This document shows, piece by piece, positions 25,906 through 38,314 of a DNA stretch of 64,000 nt. A program made the translations under genes and the position numbers. The stretch is from Basidiobolus meristosporus CBS 931.73 (Eukaryota; Basidiobolomycota; Basidiobolomycetes; Basidiobolales; Basidiobolaceae): contig MCFE01000206.1 of assembly GCA_002104905.1 (NCBI GenBank), positions 62,001-126,000 on the forward strand. The letters are read 5' to 3'. The notes under the pieces were generated by a model. It saw only the letters and a list, made by a program, of their open reading frames with translations, had not been told where the DNA came from and ran no database searches. How positions within the stretch are numbered: position 1 is the first letter of the stretch; every line of letters begins with the position of its first letter.

Positions 25906-27479
25906 CTAGGAGTTGTAGTGCATCGAGGAGCAATAAACGCATGGCTCGTTGTTGTATTCTCGCCAGTGGCAATTCTGCAAACCGCCACAATTGAGATCAA
26001 TTCGGTTTCTGGCGATGGTGGAAAGGAACTGTGCTCTTTCAATTAGTAGCTCATCTCTACAGTGCTCCCAGGCTATGTTTGATTGCTCCTCGGAGAGAGG
26101 CTCTAGAGCCTTGTGGCATTCATGGTCCAAGCAGTAACACGAAGATTCGTCAGTTTCGTACAATACAGAGTCCGGATTCGACTTATTAAGCAAACAGTCG
26201 TGTTGATACCAGCGGCACACATAGCACTGCGGCACGCCTTCGATTCTTTGAGGAAAATGAGTATGATTGAGACGTTTCTGTACACTCGAGAGGTTGAAAG
26301 CCTCAAATTTGTATCCTCCAGTGGTGCAACTTCCTTCTCCGTCTATGACGATTGGAGCAAATGTCTCAAGGCATATAATCTCTTGAGATGGAGTCACCGC
26401 TTCTATAACTTGGAGGTCCAGTTGGAATGTTGGAAGAGAGTGAACTCCCGGATCAAACTCATATCTAAGCTTCGGGTTCTGCTCAAAAGCGTTTTTCAAC
26501 TTGTACACTCGCTCGTCCTTCAATATTCTCATGGCCAACAACTCTTCTGTGCTATGGTTTTGCTGGTGAACCGAGAGGAGTGGTGTAGGATCATGTGGAT
26601 GTGTATGCTCTAAATCCAGCAGGTGTGTCAGTAAGGAAAGTATGCATAGCGAGATAACCGTGGGACCTTCAACTTACCAATATACATGCCAGGGGCAACA
26701 TGCTTTATCCAACCGTCGCATTCGTTGGGAAGCACTAGTTGGTAAACAACGCTGGGAAAGTACGACGAGAGCAAGGCCTCGATTTCTGGGAAACCATCCA
26801 TGTCGGATTTCGGTACGTAAGGGATTGTCTGATGATAGATATGAAATGAATACTCGGAGTCCCTCCAACCGAAAAGGTCTTGAAGCACAATATGAAGTTG
26901 GAGCAACGAATATGTCTCTGGAATCAATACTGTTCTCCAAACATGTGGTTGTTGTGGTAGTGAGGCCCGGATAACATACAGTTTCTCATTCAGATTGGTC
27001 ATAGAAGACAAGGAAATGAGGGTGCGCGAATTGACAAAGGTATGGGAGGATTTGAGATCCAATACGAGGAAGGGGTGGCTTCGATTGTGAAGTTTGATAC
27101 TTATCTAATGATATTGACGTTTAAAGGAATTGGTAATCCGAATCAACAGATAGCAATAATAAGTGAGGAAGAGAGCTGATATGGAGCTGGGCATCGGTCA
27201 GCTGGAATTTATACAAAATGCGATCAGTGACTGGGAAAAGTATGGGGATCTCACCCGAATCGGCAGAATAGGGGGACAGAGGGTCAGTTCGAGAGGGTAA
27301 GTAGGGGCGGTGTTCAAGTTCCGCTTGACAAGTAGCAAAATGTTCCTGCTTCAAAGAATCGGGAAAATTAAGTTTTCGTAGAAATTGAGAAAGAATTTTT
27401 CACCAGCGACCAAATCTGGATTGTTCAATGCAGAGGAATCCCGATTTTGCCTAATCCACTCTTGATTATAAGATTGCAT
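25906..27479 (-). CDS. pRiA4b ORF3-like (PF07929-type) protein with Cys/His-rich C-terminus
   Basis: The middle segment carries the domain first described in Agrobacterium plasmid pRiA4b ORF3: LYVIRASLPQQPHVWRTVLI, then LLQLHIVLQDLFGWRDSEYSFHIY, then DELLxxxP-type spacing and EHTHPHDPTP. ATG 27477-27479 (MQSYNQEWIRQNRD) is the probable start. One intron separates it from the segment EHFATCQAELEHRPYLP. A second intron ends before the core domain near 27080, and a third lies between about 26690 and 26606. That third junction (GMYI then EHTHPH) is in frame. The C-terminal half (25906-26541) is Cys-rich: CYVCRW, SCYCLDHECH, NCGGLQNC and CVYC, so zinc binding is likely. In bacteria the domain is found with mobile elements; in fungi it occurs in multi-domain proteins of unknown function. 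The N-terminal exon borders are approximate. Confidence 0.75.
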
Positions 27480-30400
27480 TTAATCTCTCGTAAGTTATTA
27501 CCATGTTAAGCCAACCGTTGGCTAAAGAAAGCTAAAACCCAATCAAAAGAATATGAGCTCATCCAAAGTAGCTTCAGACCTGTTGGTTTCGTCCTAGTTT
27601 GCAGTAAACCAGATCAGGTTTCCAACTTGAGCCGGATGACCCGTTCTACACGGAACATAATTCTTGATTTTACCACGCTGTTTACCATATTGTCCACGGA
27701 AAACCGGTTTGTCCAGAAACGATACCTCTTTAGAAGCGGCCTTTTCTTTTATTGGTTTCGATTGCCTTCTTCATCTGAAGCCCTGAGTAGGATGACTCAC
27801 CTTTACATACCGCTTGCTTTTTTCAGCATACCAGTCGATCGACCTGTATTAATTCAGACAGAAGATAACTGCGCTGCTCATACATCAAGTCGCCTGCGTT
27901 TCCATGTGCTGATACAATATCGGAATCACTGCGATACCGAACGATTGCTCAGGCAACCTTGAGGAACGTGAAGAATTTCCTTGCAATCAGGCCACGGGAA
28001 GGATTTCCAGTAATTACGAGTTTCCTTCGCGCTGGCCATCCGGTTTTCTCAGCCGGAATACATCATGCCAGAATGGAGCGTAGAGGTCCCTTCCGAAATG
28101 CTCGCTCCCTAGATGGCACTGATGGTGACGGGCTTCTTGGCCTGGCAGCTGAGACCAGGTGATGTGAGTTATCTGCAATCGACTGATGAATCATCAGGAG
28201 CGAACATGAAAGGCACGGCTCTGATGATTTCGGAATGCCACGTTCTACTCTACGGCTTATGAATTTCACACCTGCGAGGCCTCTCAGCTGCATCAGCATC
28301 AAGCTCTTTGGCTTCATTCGGCGGCCGCTATACATATGGCAGCTTCGCTGTCTCAGATCTAGAACCAAGGCCGCTGACATGGAGAGCAGGATTTTGTTTG
28401 ATGTCTGAAACAGCTATGTAAAGACGGATTTTGCGTTGTGCTACATCAAGCCGTTGGTCAAGATCCACCCTTTTCGGCGATCTATGGAAATGGATAGATA
28501 GTGGATAGCTGAATCATGCATTGATCCATTAAGTGTAATTAATAAGGGAGAAGGAAGCGCACAGAGTCTGGCACCAGTCGTTTCAAGGCTCTTCGGTGCG
28601 CCCGAATAGGGCTTCAGACCAATACCAGCCAGTTGACGCATATAAGGAGCGGTGTAAGGGACTATTCCACCTTTGCCTTACACATAATCATTTACATACC
28701 CTTGAGAAAACAACCTGAATCCTGCATGCTTGTTTTGGATATGAGCTAGCGTCTCATGATTGGAGTCGAATGTATATTATATTGATACTGGGTGAAGGGG
28801 GAGTGTATTCAGATGTAGCGAAAGCCAGTACTCAAGTTCCTCATTGCAAGGCACTCAGCAAATGGGCAGCGCTGCCAGTCGTCTGTGGACACTGCCCAAC
28901 CACAGATCTGGAGGATGGTATCATGCGAGGCTTCACATTGCATGCGTTGTTGGATACTAATATCCATCCTTGTGCAGCCTTAGGCATACAAGCCGATATC
29001 TTCAGATGTTTATGATTATTTATTTGTCACACAAACACCACGAAATTGGTTCTATCAAGCAGATCAAAACCCATCGATTTTGGGAACACTAGGTGCTCTG
29101 TACCCACACAGCCGACTGAAATAGGTGGAATTCAAAGAAGGGTCTGCCTGGCGAAGGCCGATGCCATCCACTACGCGAGCCAGTGATAGAGCGTTGGATG
29201 GATTTGGCTGATGTGGTCTACTGTAGTGAGGGATGCTTGATTATCATGAAGATTATCTTGCGGCATAATCTAGGTCAAATCCATCTCCCTAGAGGCCCAT
29301 TTGTTGTAGCTGCTCGGCACTGATGGCATATGAAGATTGTTGTCTGAAGGAGACTACCGAATCAGCCCAGTCTGAACTTGAATTGTACATATTGGTCGAG
29401 GTACTTCGCATATTCTATTCCCCTTCCACTCCGGTAAGGCAATTCAGCCCTACTGCTCTTTGATTTTAATGGGTTGTCTTCTAGTGAAGATTTGACAGGT
29501 TTCTGTCTGATTTCAGAAAAGAATTTCTATCCTACATGTACCAAGTAAACCAGATTTTACGGTGGTTGAAATGCAGCTCTTCTAGTAATTCGATGACCCT
29601 AGTTCTTCCCAGATAAATCCGGAAGGAAAATAAATCAGCCTCAATAAGTGTCAGCAAAATATGCGAATCTTATATTCTGTGCTTCTCTAACCTGAAATGC
29701 ATCTGGTATCCACTTTAGCATTACTTGTTGGATGGTAATCCTTTTGCCGGGATCCATCGTTCGAAATGACCTAGTTCTACTCTGAACCAGCTATCGAGGT
29801 GAGCAATGGAATTCTCGATGGATTTTACGTCCATTTTTTATTTAGTCAGGATGAAGAAGCCTTTCATCCCAATCAACCGTCAAGGTGGGCGGTGTTTTGA
29901 TTTTGCACGATTCACGAGACATCGGGAGGTGTCAAGTTCCAGTAGGAATGGAGACTCCGTGCCGCAGATTTACAGGAACGTGAAACTTGTCGGATGGGGA
30001 GGGGAACGAACCAAATGCTCTGACTATGTTGCTTGTTCTATTCATGATCTACGGCACATTGCCATACCACTGACGTACTTCACCTCTTAAGTCACATATG
30101 GGCACTATTTGTAGTAAACCATGTGTTTGTGCTCTTGTATAGGTGGTGGCATATTGCTGAATCGAAGGGAATCCGTATTTTGTGCAATGAATGAGCCACC
30201 AACATCACACGAATGGCAAATAGACCCTTGTCCAATGAATCGAAAGCTGCTGCCCTCAACAACCGACACTTCTTTCTGGCTTGACCCGAGTTCAATCCGG
30301 ATATTGATGCAGGGAATGCAATATGTTGCGGTGCTTGTGATTACTCTACAGTGATGGCCATCATTGAGTTTGTTGATCTGCCAGATAAATTAATTGTTGG

Positions 30401-31783
30401 CGTGATGGCATCAAATGATGGCTACTACCGGTTTCCATGGGATCCTCAGAGTTGTGCTGAACTGTTGGGGCTTCCTCTATGCCTGGTGCCCCCTGCTCAT
30501 GTGTGCGATTCAGCCAGGCCAGCTGTCATGCCAGTATGAAGCCACCAACTCCTCTGAGGGTGTAGGTTATTGTGTATTCCTCTGCATTCTCCTGCTTTTG
30601 ACTAACCAGGTTTCTTGTCTCAGAAGAGCATCGGCTTCTGATGAATGTGGCAATAGGTCAAACACCTCTCTTTAAATAGCATGCTATTAATACATTCGTT
30701 GGTATGGCTTGGTGTAGCATGATCCATTCTATTGCGTGATGTAGTCTAGCGAGTGACCATGCCGACGTGATTAAAGGGGTTCAAAGGAGTCAATTACCAA
30801 TGGATGATCGGCCTTCCCAACCAGAGAACTAGAACCAGGTAATGCCTGGGTAGGAGGTGTGTTGTATGAGCTCGATATTAAAGGCTATTGCAGACATCAT
30901 ATTTCCTAATGGAATGAATAGGTAATCCAGGGGTATCAGGTGGCATGAGGAACGGTTGCAAATGAAACATTATTCATATGAGGGACCGGTACGCTTGGTA
31001 AAATAAGGGAACAGTATGATGGAAAGCATTGCGCAGTATCAGAGGGCTGTTTTACCTTAAGGTCCTAGAGTAATGAAAAATTGCCTTTTTCAATCATATA
31101 AAGCATGTGAAATATGTGGGCAGATGTTTGCCTTGGTTGCTACCCAAATAAATGTAACCTCTGCTCCTGCCTTGATCGCCGTCCATCTCCTCATCACCGC
31201 TCGACTGTGGATCCTCCCCAGCTACTGATGTACCTTTGGCCAATCCAGCAAATCACAGGCCTTCATTTGCTTCGTCGCAACCAAGCTTCCATATGGGTAA
31301 CGCTGTAGCCGAAGTGCGCCAATGTTCAGGTGGCTCTAATCACCTCGCCAATTTATCAAGCACAAAATATAAATCAATGTGATGTGCATCATTTTAGGTA
31401 ACACTCACACTTCTAATTATGGGACTGTCCATGAGCACCGGATTTCGCATTGATGGTGATCTTGAGCTAAGTGGCATGAGTATGTCTATCACTAGAATAA
31501 TTATAGCAATGCGTCGTAATTGGATATTTGTTCTCGTGGACGGAATGATAGTTGGAACAAGCAATCTATGTATGATGATCCTAAAAGTATCCACCTCCTC
31601 CATATGTAATTTAAGTAAGCTTAAATCCGTCTGGTCTGACCTTTCGGAATGAAGCGTGTTGTGAGGGGCTATGCCCCAATCTATAGCCGGGGGTACCCTC
31701 AAGAGTATAACCATTAGGTGTCCCGGCGCCTTGCACCCTTTCTTATTATACTAGTGACCGTTAATTTCGAACTAGGCGTCGAT
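27480..31783. other. 4.3-kb gene-poor region
   Basis: Many short open frames but no domain signature, splice-consistent exon set or RNA gene. The longest (about 27627-27962 plus, 31394-31714 minus) look random. It could hold a non-coding RNA or a decayed gene. Nothing is supported. Confidence 0.4.
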
Positions 31784-32436
31784 ATGGGCAACAACCCTTC
31801 CGTTCAACTCCATGATATGGTGACTTCTTCTAATTGTAAGGTTCCGCCTTTCCTTTGCACCAACTGATGTTCATACTAAATCGGCTTACATTCTATGCAT
31901 AGTTAGTGCAGAAGAAATCCAAAGACTTTACAAACGTTTCCTGAAATTGGACACAGATGGCAGTGGAGGCATCGACAAGGATGAGTTTCTTGCCATCCCT
32001 CAAGTTTCAACGAACCCTTTGGCACCTCGAATGATTGCTATTTTCGATGAGGACGGTGGCGGTGATGTGGACTTTGAGGAATTTATCCATGGTTTAAGCG
32101 TGTTCAGCTCAAAGGGAAATAAGCAAGAAAAGTTGCATTGTGAGTATTTCTTTGCTAACAACCCAATGCCACACCTACTCACCGAAACCTGAATATTCAG
32201 TTGCCTTCAAAGTCTATGATATCGATCGAGATGGGTACATTTCTAGTGGAGAGTTGTACTTGGTTCTTAAAATGATGGTCGGAAACAACCTCAAGGATGT
32301 TCAGCTGCAACAGATAGTTGACAAGACGTTAATGGAGGCTGATAAGGATGGCGATGGCAAAATTAGTTTCGAAGAATTCCGAGTTTTTGTGGAATGCACC
32401 GACATCGCTAAGCAAATGACGTTGGAGTCGTTCTGA
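31784..32436 (+). CDS. cnb1: Calcineurin regulatory subunit B, 174 residues, three exons
   Basis: The Ca2+-binding regulatory subunit of the Ser/Thr phosphatase calcineurin. It pairs with catalytic subunit A and links Ca2+ signals to stress response and morphogenesis. Exons 31784-31835, 31903-32139 and 32201-32436 give 175 codons including the stop, the family length. The N-terminal MGNN is a myristoylation site. Four EF-hands are visible: [36 protein letters not shown] and [12 protein letters not shown]. All carry acidic residues at the key positions. The linker [20 protein letters not shown] is the calcineurin A/immunophilin contact region and is nearly invariant in the family. Intron lengths are 67 and 61 nt. 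Confidence 0.97.
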
Positions 32437-32665
32437 ATTTAATCATCCCTGCCCCCATAGCTCTTCACGATTTCCTATTGACGCTGTATATTTTCATTTA
32501 ACTGCGAGCCCTTCCATCCCTCTACCAACCGATTCCTCAGACTATGACTTTGGGTCGTAGGCCTGTTTAATCAACATTTTAATATTAAACATTTGTGCAG
32601 AATTATCGCATATCTGCAGTTTGGAATGATCTATCATTATAGAGATTCAGGCCGACAGGGTGGCT

Positions 32666-33986
32666 TTAGGCCGAGGGCAGCAGCACGCACTCCGCCATGA
32701 TGCAGATGTGGTCTGACGATAGAGTCTCAGAAGGCAGAGCGGTTTCCTGAGTCAATTCTTCGGGCAGAGGAATGCTGAGCACTCTGCGCGGAATGATTCT
32801 GTCGAAAGTATCATCTTTCAGCCTGAAAATATAGTCCAGGGTGGCTTGGAAAAAGCTTGTGTAATTGGTATATCCTGGCTCCTTGTTAACTGGTTGCGGA
32901 TGATGCTCGGTAAACAAAGAATATATACTCTCCCAGCTAGGAAACTTGGCATTTTTCTCAAGGAGGTACTCGCCACTGGGCTGGCTCTCACCAACATAAA
33001 CCTCCTTTAGTCTGGTTTCGAGTTTGATCCTGGCAAGTTCTTCAGTGCTGGGCGTCTCGCTGGGCTCCCATTTTTCAAATTTGTATGGGTCTAGACGCTG
33101 CCGCAAGTCTGACCCAAGTGTTTGCCCAGTTACTGAAAGGTAAGGTGCCGAATTTGGTTGGAAGTTGAAATCGCCACAAATCAATACCGGGAAATTATAG
33201 TTGGCGTTAATTCGAGAAATGACGTTGTTCAAGTGAAGAGCCTGTCTCATTCGGATGGAGTCGACGTACGGTCTCCAGTAGAGATGAGAAGAAGTTACAA
33301 TCAAGCCGTAGTTTCCTTTCTCCTCAGAATTGGCCTTCAATGCGACAACAAGACCTACATTGCGGGTCCGTAACAGAGCTTCAGGATGAGTGACGGGTAT
33401 GTCAGTGGAGACTAATTGCTGTTCGCTCTCAGCTAGAGCAGTTGTCGGAGTGGGTATTTGAGTGTAACTTTCGGCACCGGAGGTAATTTCATCTCTATCG
33501 TAGATAACTTTGTAGTGACTCAAGTGGCTGAACTTCTCCTTCTTCCACAATATGGCACATCCATCCTTCTCTGAATTTCCATCCTTCTGATGATATCTAC
33601 CCTCGTAACCAGCCTTCGTCAGCTCAGGGCCAAAGAAATCCTCATATTTGTCCAACTAGAGATTTGTGGTTTAGAACGGTGTAGGGTAAATAGGGGGACA
33701 ATGCCTATTGCAACGCCAAGGTCAAGTCGCTATATGCGTATCAACACACTAGAATGATGGAAGCACAACCTACCTCCTGTAGACAGAGAATGTCTGGGGA
33801 ATGAGACAAAATCTCGTTTAATATATTGGTTTTCCGGTGAGTCCAACGAAGGGCTTTTTTGGTTGCGTACGGAAACAGAGTGCGTTTGATCAAGCACTGG
33901 GCCAAAACATTGTACGTCAGAATGGTGAAGGAGATTCCTTCTTTCGAAATGGGTTGACTCAGGGCGGGTGTCCAAGTACGAACCAT
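32666..33986 (-). CDS. Ngl/CCR4-type endonuclease-exonuclease-phosphatase, 400 residues, two exons
   Basis: A metal-dependent nuclease of the EEP superfamily close to yeast Ngl1-3 and the CCR4/ANGEL branch, which act on RNA 3' ends. Exons 33774-33986 and 32666-33655 give 401 codons including the stop. ATG 33984-33986 (MVRTWTPALS) is the first in frame. Family blocks: ILTYNVLAQCL, SPDILCLQE (catalytic Glu), DGCAILWKKEKF, NVGLVVAL, SSHLYWRP, VLICGDFNFQP (catalytic Asp/Asn), TLDYIF and LSSDHICIMAE (catalytic Asp-His). No leucine-rich repeat precedes the domain, so it is Ngl-like rather than Ccr4. No clear mitochondrial targeting peptide is seen. Confidence 0.92.
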
Positions 33987-34500
33987 TTTGTATAGTCAAC
34001 CTGCTTCAAGTGCAAACTATCTAATAAACTTTTATTTTTTTTCTACAACAGCCTATGATTATCACACAGGATGGTCTTAAGATAAATGGAATTTGATGCG
34101 ATTGAAGGTTGAGTGCTAATCAGAGCCATGATTGTAGCAGAATGCCAGGATGTATGACTGCTTCCTAAGCGGAATAGCCACTACCTCAAAACCTGTAACA
34201 CTCATCAGTCCACTGCTAAGAGCCCACTTGGATTATGCATACTCCCGTTTCGGAAAGAAATCCCGTTTGTCATCAGCAAGATTCAGAAGGCCTATTAGGA
34301 AAATGCACCAAGCCAAACTGTCTGGGTAAGCCGTAGCCCACGGGGTTCACCTCTTGGTGGTTGAACAGTATTGAAACTTGTAAAATAAGCTCGTCGTGAT
34401 CGAAGTCTAAAAAATTTCGATCACTTCAACAAATCTCTATCTGGATCATACCTTAGTGTATTTGATGAAGAGCAGCAGATATCAGTCAGCGCTGAACGCG
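33987..34500. other. Short spacer between divergent genes
   Basis: Shared upstream region of the Ngl-type gene (-) and the Kre9-like gene (+). No other content recognised. Confidence 0.45.
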
Positions 34501-34507
34501 TATAAAA
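34501..34507 (+). promoter_or_regulatory. TATA box of the Kre9-like gene
   Basis: TATAAAA lies 73 nt upstream of ATG 34574. Confidence 0.55.
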
Positions 34508-34573
34508 GCGCGGTATGCTCTACATTGCATATCATTCCAACCAAAGAGTTATTCCTCTACTCCCATCAAGAAC

Positions 34574-35236
34574 ATGCTTTTCAAGGTTTTCTTAGTCGCA
34601 TCCCTGCTGTCCATGGTTCTTGGTGAGATTCAAATCACCAGTCCAATGAACTCTATCTTCCGAGCTGGTTCAGATGCCCATATTGAATGGTAATACCAAA
34701 GAAGCTAACGAATTTGCGGGATTGATTGCTGATGATATTGTGCCTTCTTTAGGATAAGCTCTGGAGATTCAGATTCGCTTGGAACTATAGACATCGTCCT
34801 AATGACCGGATCCGCTACTCGTTTAGCTCTCATTGGTACCATTGCCAACGATGTACCAGTGCAGGACGGTCAATATTTGTGGAAGGTTCCCGAAGAGCTA
34901 CCACCAGCCAAAGACTACGTTTTACGTCTCGGTGCTAAGCAACAATTCTTCTACAGCACTAACTTCGAGGTGTCCGACAAGTCAGGCCCAGCTTATCCAG
35001 ATGTGTTGAATGCGGGTGATACTCGTCCCAAGAAATCTACCACCGTCTCTTCCACCACTTCATCTGACAAGACCTCTGATTCAGCAAGTTCCAAGAAGGT
35101 TGATAGCTCCAAGCCCGCAACGCTCTCTGACAGCGCCGAAAGACCTGCCAAAGCTAAGAGCTCGGCAAAGAGAGTTTCACCAATGGGATTCGCTTTGGCT
35201 GCTGGAGTCACTGGCTTCTTTTTACTTTTCATCTGA
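34574..35236 (+). CDS. Kre9/Knh1-like Ser/Thr-rich GPI-anchored cell-wall protein, 199 residues, two exons
   Basis: A secreted fungal surface protein. The signal peptide MLFKVFLVASLLSMVLG is followed at once by the Kre9/Knh1-type domain (IQITSPMNSIFRAGSDAHIEW, then ...IDIVLMTG, then the DGQYLWKVP and FEVS blocks) over about residues 18-120. A Ser/Thr/Lys-rich stalk (TTVSSTTSSDKTSDSASS) leads to a C-terminal hydrophobic tail (GFALAAGVTGFFLLFI) with small residues ahead of it, fitting a GPI signal. Exons 34574-34689 and 34753-35236 join in the codon for the conserved Trp and total 200 codons including the stop. Relatives act in beta-1,6-glucan/wall assembly or are simply wall components. An AATAAA-type sequence follows near 35385. 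Confidence 0.85.
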
Positions 35237-36336
35237 TGAGCCCATGTTACTACGTATTCCACGCACCCTTGTGTGCTATATCTATCAGTATCTGAATCAA
35301 TTCTTATCTTTTCACAGTTGTATTAGGTAAACGGTGCTTATTTCGGTTTTCTAACCGAATGTGCTCGCCTACATATATTCTTTAATAAATAATGATGAAA
35401 AAACATATTGACCCAGCAGCGCGGGAGCCAAGTTGCTCAACAATCCTATAGCCAGTATGCTTACCGCAAAATCAGACAACGTTCGCAAAACACCCAATGC
35501 TATCGTGAAAAGGCATGTGGGCCTATCCAAGTATGGATCATCCATTGTTATAGTGATGTCTTTACTCAATACTGCCGAGCAGAAAACATCCCACTTACAT
35601 CTGTTAGATGTGTAGTGTACAGATGTTTGTCTGAGTCCCATGGCCAAGGCATTGGGTGAAAGATCAGCCACCGGCATCGGGAAATCCATTGCGAAGCGGT
35701 GGTATGTCCAAGTTGCCAATGCAAATCTGTGAATGGGCGCTCTATGACCAGCAATCCACACATCGAGGATGTGCAGACACGTGAATACAACAAAATCCAT
35801 TCAGTAATCAATCAGGAATAGGTCCTATTCTAATACGTAGAATTGAGGTGGCTTGCGATTGGCGTTAACGCAGTGTATTCAGACATTCAGAAGCGTATAA
35901 CAGGCCAGGGTTGCGGTGGCCGAGGATGGATCGGAGTTCCGGGATGTATATTAGGCGGCATTAGGGATTCTTTCGGATGGGTTTATGTCATGCCATTCCC
36001 GTTGACCTCATGCCAGGCCAGTTCAATCACTCAATCGCAATCTCCGTTTCATGGTTGAGCTATTGTGCTTCTGAATGTGCGCCCTGATCGGAGGATGGTC
36101 ATATCGCATGATCTAGCGATAAAAAAACATACAACTCCGCGTGACGTAAGCTCTGAATGTGGGTGAAATATTCATGTTGAACTGAGGGTATCCTTTGGAA
36201 ATCCTTGGTGACTACAGCTCTTTTCAGTCATTTTAGATCAGACACTCATGTTATATTATATCCTGATGAGGGTTTCGAAATAGCAGGATGTCAGAATGAT
36301 TTCATTGCTGATCTTTACGTGACCATTTTTTACTAA
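35237..36336. other. 1.1-kb spacer
   Basis: Contains a minus-strand ATG-started frame (about 35369-35800, 143 codons) with a hydrophobic C-terminal half but no recognisable family and no intron evidence. I do not call it a gene. Confidence 0.4.
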
Positions 36337-36343
36337 TATAAAT
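36337..36343 (+). promoter_or_regulatory. TATA box of the phosphate carrier gene
   Basis: TATAAAT lies 79 nt before ATG 36416 but only 13 nt before the upstream in-frame ATG 36350. This favours 36416 as the start. Confidence 0.5.
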
Positions 36344-36415
36344 AGCCAAATGGATCTTCGCTTTCTATCAAGATATTCATTCCGTTCGTACCAAATCATT
36401 ATCCAAACGATCTCT

Positions 36416-37669
36416 ATGCCAGGGCCTTCAACTATTGACGTGTTACAAAGTCGGGGTTCGTCTCCCATAGCAAACCAATATAGATATTCGAGAATGGCTG
36501 CTCTCTCCCCCAACGAGTCGCCAGCAACGATGCTGTCACCGATCAAACCCAACTCTACAAAGTATTTCTTGACCTGTGGCTTAGGTGGTGTACTGGCTTG
36601 TGGCATCACTCATACCGCTATAACCCCCCTGGATCTGGTGAAATGTAGACTACAAGTAAACCCTGGGCTATACAAAGGAAATCTTGATGGATGGAGGAGC
36701 ATCATCCGACAGCAGGGCTTAAAAGGGATATACACAGGCTGGGGCCCTACATTCATAGGATATTCACTTCAAGGTGGTGGCAAGTACGGGTTCTACGAAT
36801 TCTTCAAAGCGGTAAGATCTAAAACCATATAGAGCAGTTTTCTATCTGTGTTCGCTTTGCCTGTCCAACCTTTCTGTCTGGCACATCCACTAATATCCAT
36901 TGGCCTTAGAAATACTCCGACTTGGCGGGTGAAGAGAACGCCTACAAGTATCGTACAGCCCTTTACCTTGCCGCGTCAGCCTCAGCAGAATTCATTGCCG
37001 ATATTGGTAGATATCATGAGTAATGTTACTTTTGCTTCGTACCAGGTCTAAGATATTGTTCGTTAGCATTATGTCCATTGGAAGCGCTAAAAGTACGTAT
37101 GCAAACATCTACCGAACCATTTGCCGCTAGCACTAGAGCAGGATTCCAAAAAATATTAAACGCCGAGGGATGGAATGGGTATTTGTCTAATCAACCAATT
37201 AATAGCACCATTACAACGTGACTGATCGACGTAATCTAGCTTCTATAAAGGACTTAGCCCGTTGTGGGTACGTCAGGTGCCCTATACCATGATGAAATTC
37301 GCATCGTTCGAAAAAGCGGTAGAATACATCTACAGCATGCTGTCCAAGCCAAAGGAAGAATACAACTCACTACAGCAGCTTGGGGTATCATTTGCCGGAG
37401 GTTACACTGCAGGAATCCTGTGCGCTATTGTATCTCATCCTGCTGATACCATTGTTTCCAAATTAAACAACGTAAACTCCGAGAAGATATCCACATGGAA
37501 GGCCACTACTGCGATAGTTCAGGATATTGGGTTCTCTGGATTATGGCGCGGCCTTGGCACAAGAATCATTATGATTGGTACGTTGACCGCGTTACAGTGG
37601 CTCATCTATGACAGCTTTAAAACCTATGTTGGACTGCCTACTACTGGTGGCTCTGGGAAAGAAAAATGA
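36416..37669 (+). CDS. Mitochondrial phosphate carrier, 344 residues, four exons
   Basis: An inner-membrane carrier of the SLC25 family that imports phosphate (or copper, for Pic2-like members) into mitochondria. All three carrier repeats have the PX[DE]XX[KR] signature: [22 protein letters not shown] and [11 protein letters not shown]. The phosphate-carrier landmarks [43 protein letters not shown] and [20 protein letters not shown] are present. Exons 36416-36811, 36910-37006, 37067-37178 and 37240-37669 give 345 codons including the stop, with introns of 98, 60 and 61 nt. I chose ATG 36416 (MPGPSTIDV) over the in-frame ATG 36350, which almost abuts the TATA box. The N-terminal 55 residues before the first repeat are Ser/Pro-rich. 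Mir1 versus Pic2 cannot be decided here. Confidence 0.93.
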
Positions 37670-38217
37670 GAGAAATGTGAAGTGACATTCTAATGGATTC
37701 CATCACGTGCTTGGAAACGCCGTTAGTACATAAATGTATATCCAAAATCATCTAAAAATAAAATGCGCTCGACTATATGCTGGGACGAATATGATTCATC
37801 ACTGATCCGAACCAGTCTGATAGATTGATGATATCGTATTCATTCATCACTAAGCTACGAATACTGCAACCTTACAACCAGGAACGGGCTAGCATTAAAG
37901 TACATCCGTGGTACTCGAAAATCAGTTGCTTCGCATAGCAATAATCTTGGATAGCATTCTAATATCAACGCACACGTAACTTACGTACAAAGCTGATGTC
38001 AATTATACCCTCAACGGCTTCCAGAGAGTAAGAATCATTTGAATGGCCATCGTTTTCACCATGGGATGGAAAGCCATCAAATCCAAAGCAATTCAGCAGA
38101 ATAGCATTTTCTGTACACCCATGGATCTTCAGTGTCAGAAACATCTGATCCTACAAAGCGCTATGGTGGCACAATGATTCTCTCGCTTTCCGTTTTTCCA
38201 GATATAGAGACGGCCGC
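37670..38217. other. Short spacer, no gene recognised
   Basis: 3' flank of the carrier (an AATAAAA sequence near 37756) and upstream region of the P450. Confidence 0.45.
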
Positions 38218-38225
38218 TATATAAA
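38218..38225 (+). promoter_or_regulatory. TATA box of the P450 gene
   Basis: TATATAAA lies 97 nt upstream of ATG 38315. Confidence 0.55.
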
Positions 38226-38314
38226 CTGGGTTGGTTCACTTGGTTATTTGTCCACTCTTGACAAAATTTCTTCGATTTCTATTTCTCTAGGTCGTAGTGA
38301 TTACCTACCCTACA

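Noticed and set aside
35369-35800. 143-codon minus-strand protein with hydrophobic C-terminus
   Set aside because: No family, no splice evidence, and the composition is compatible with chance.
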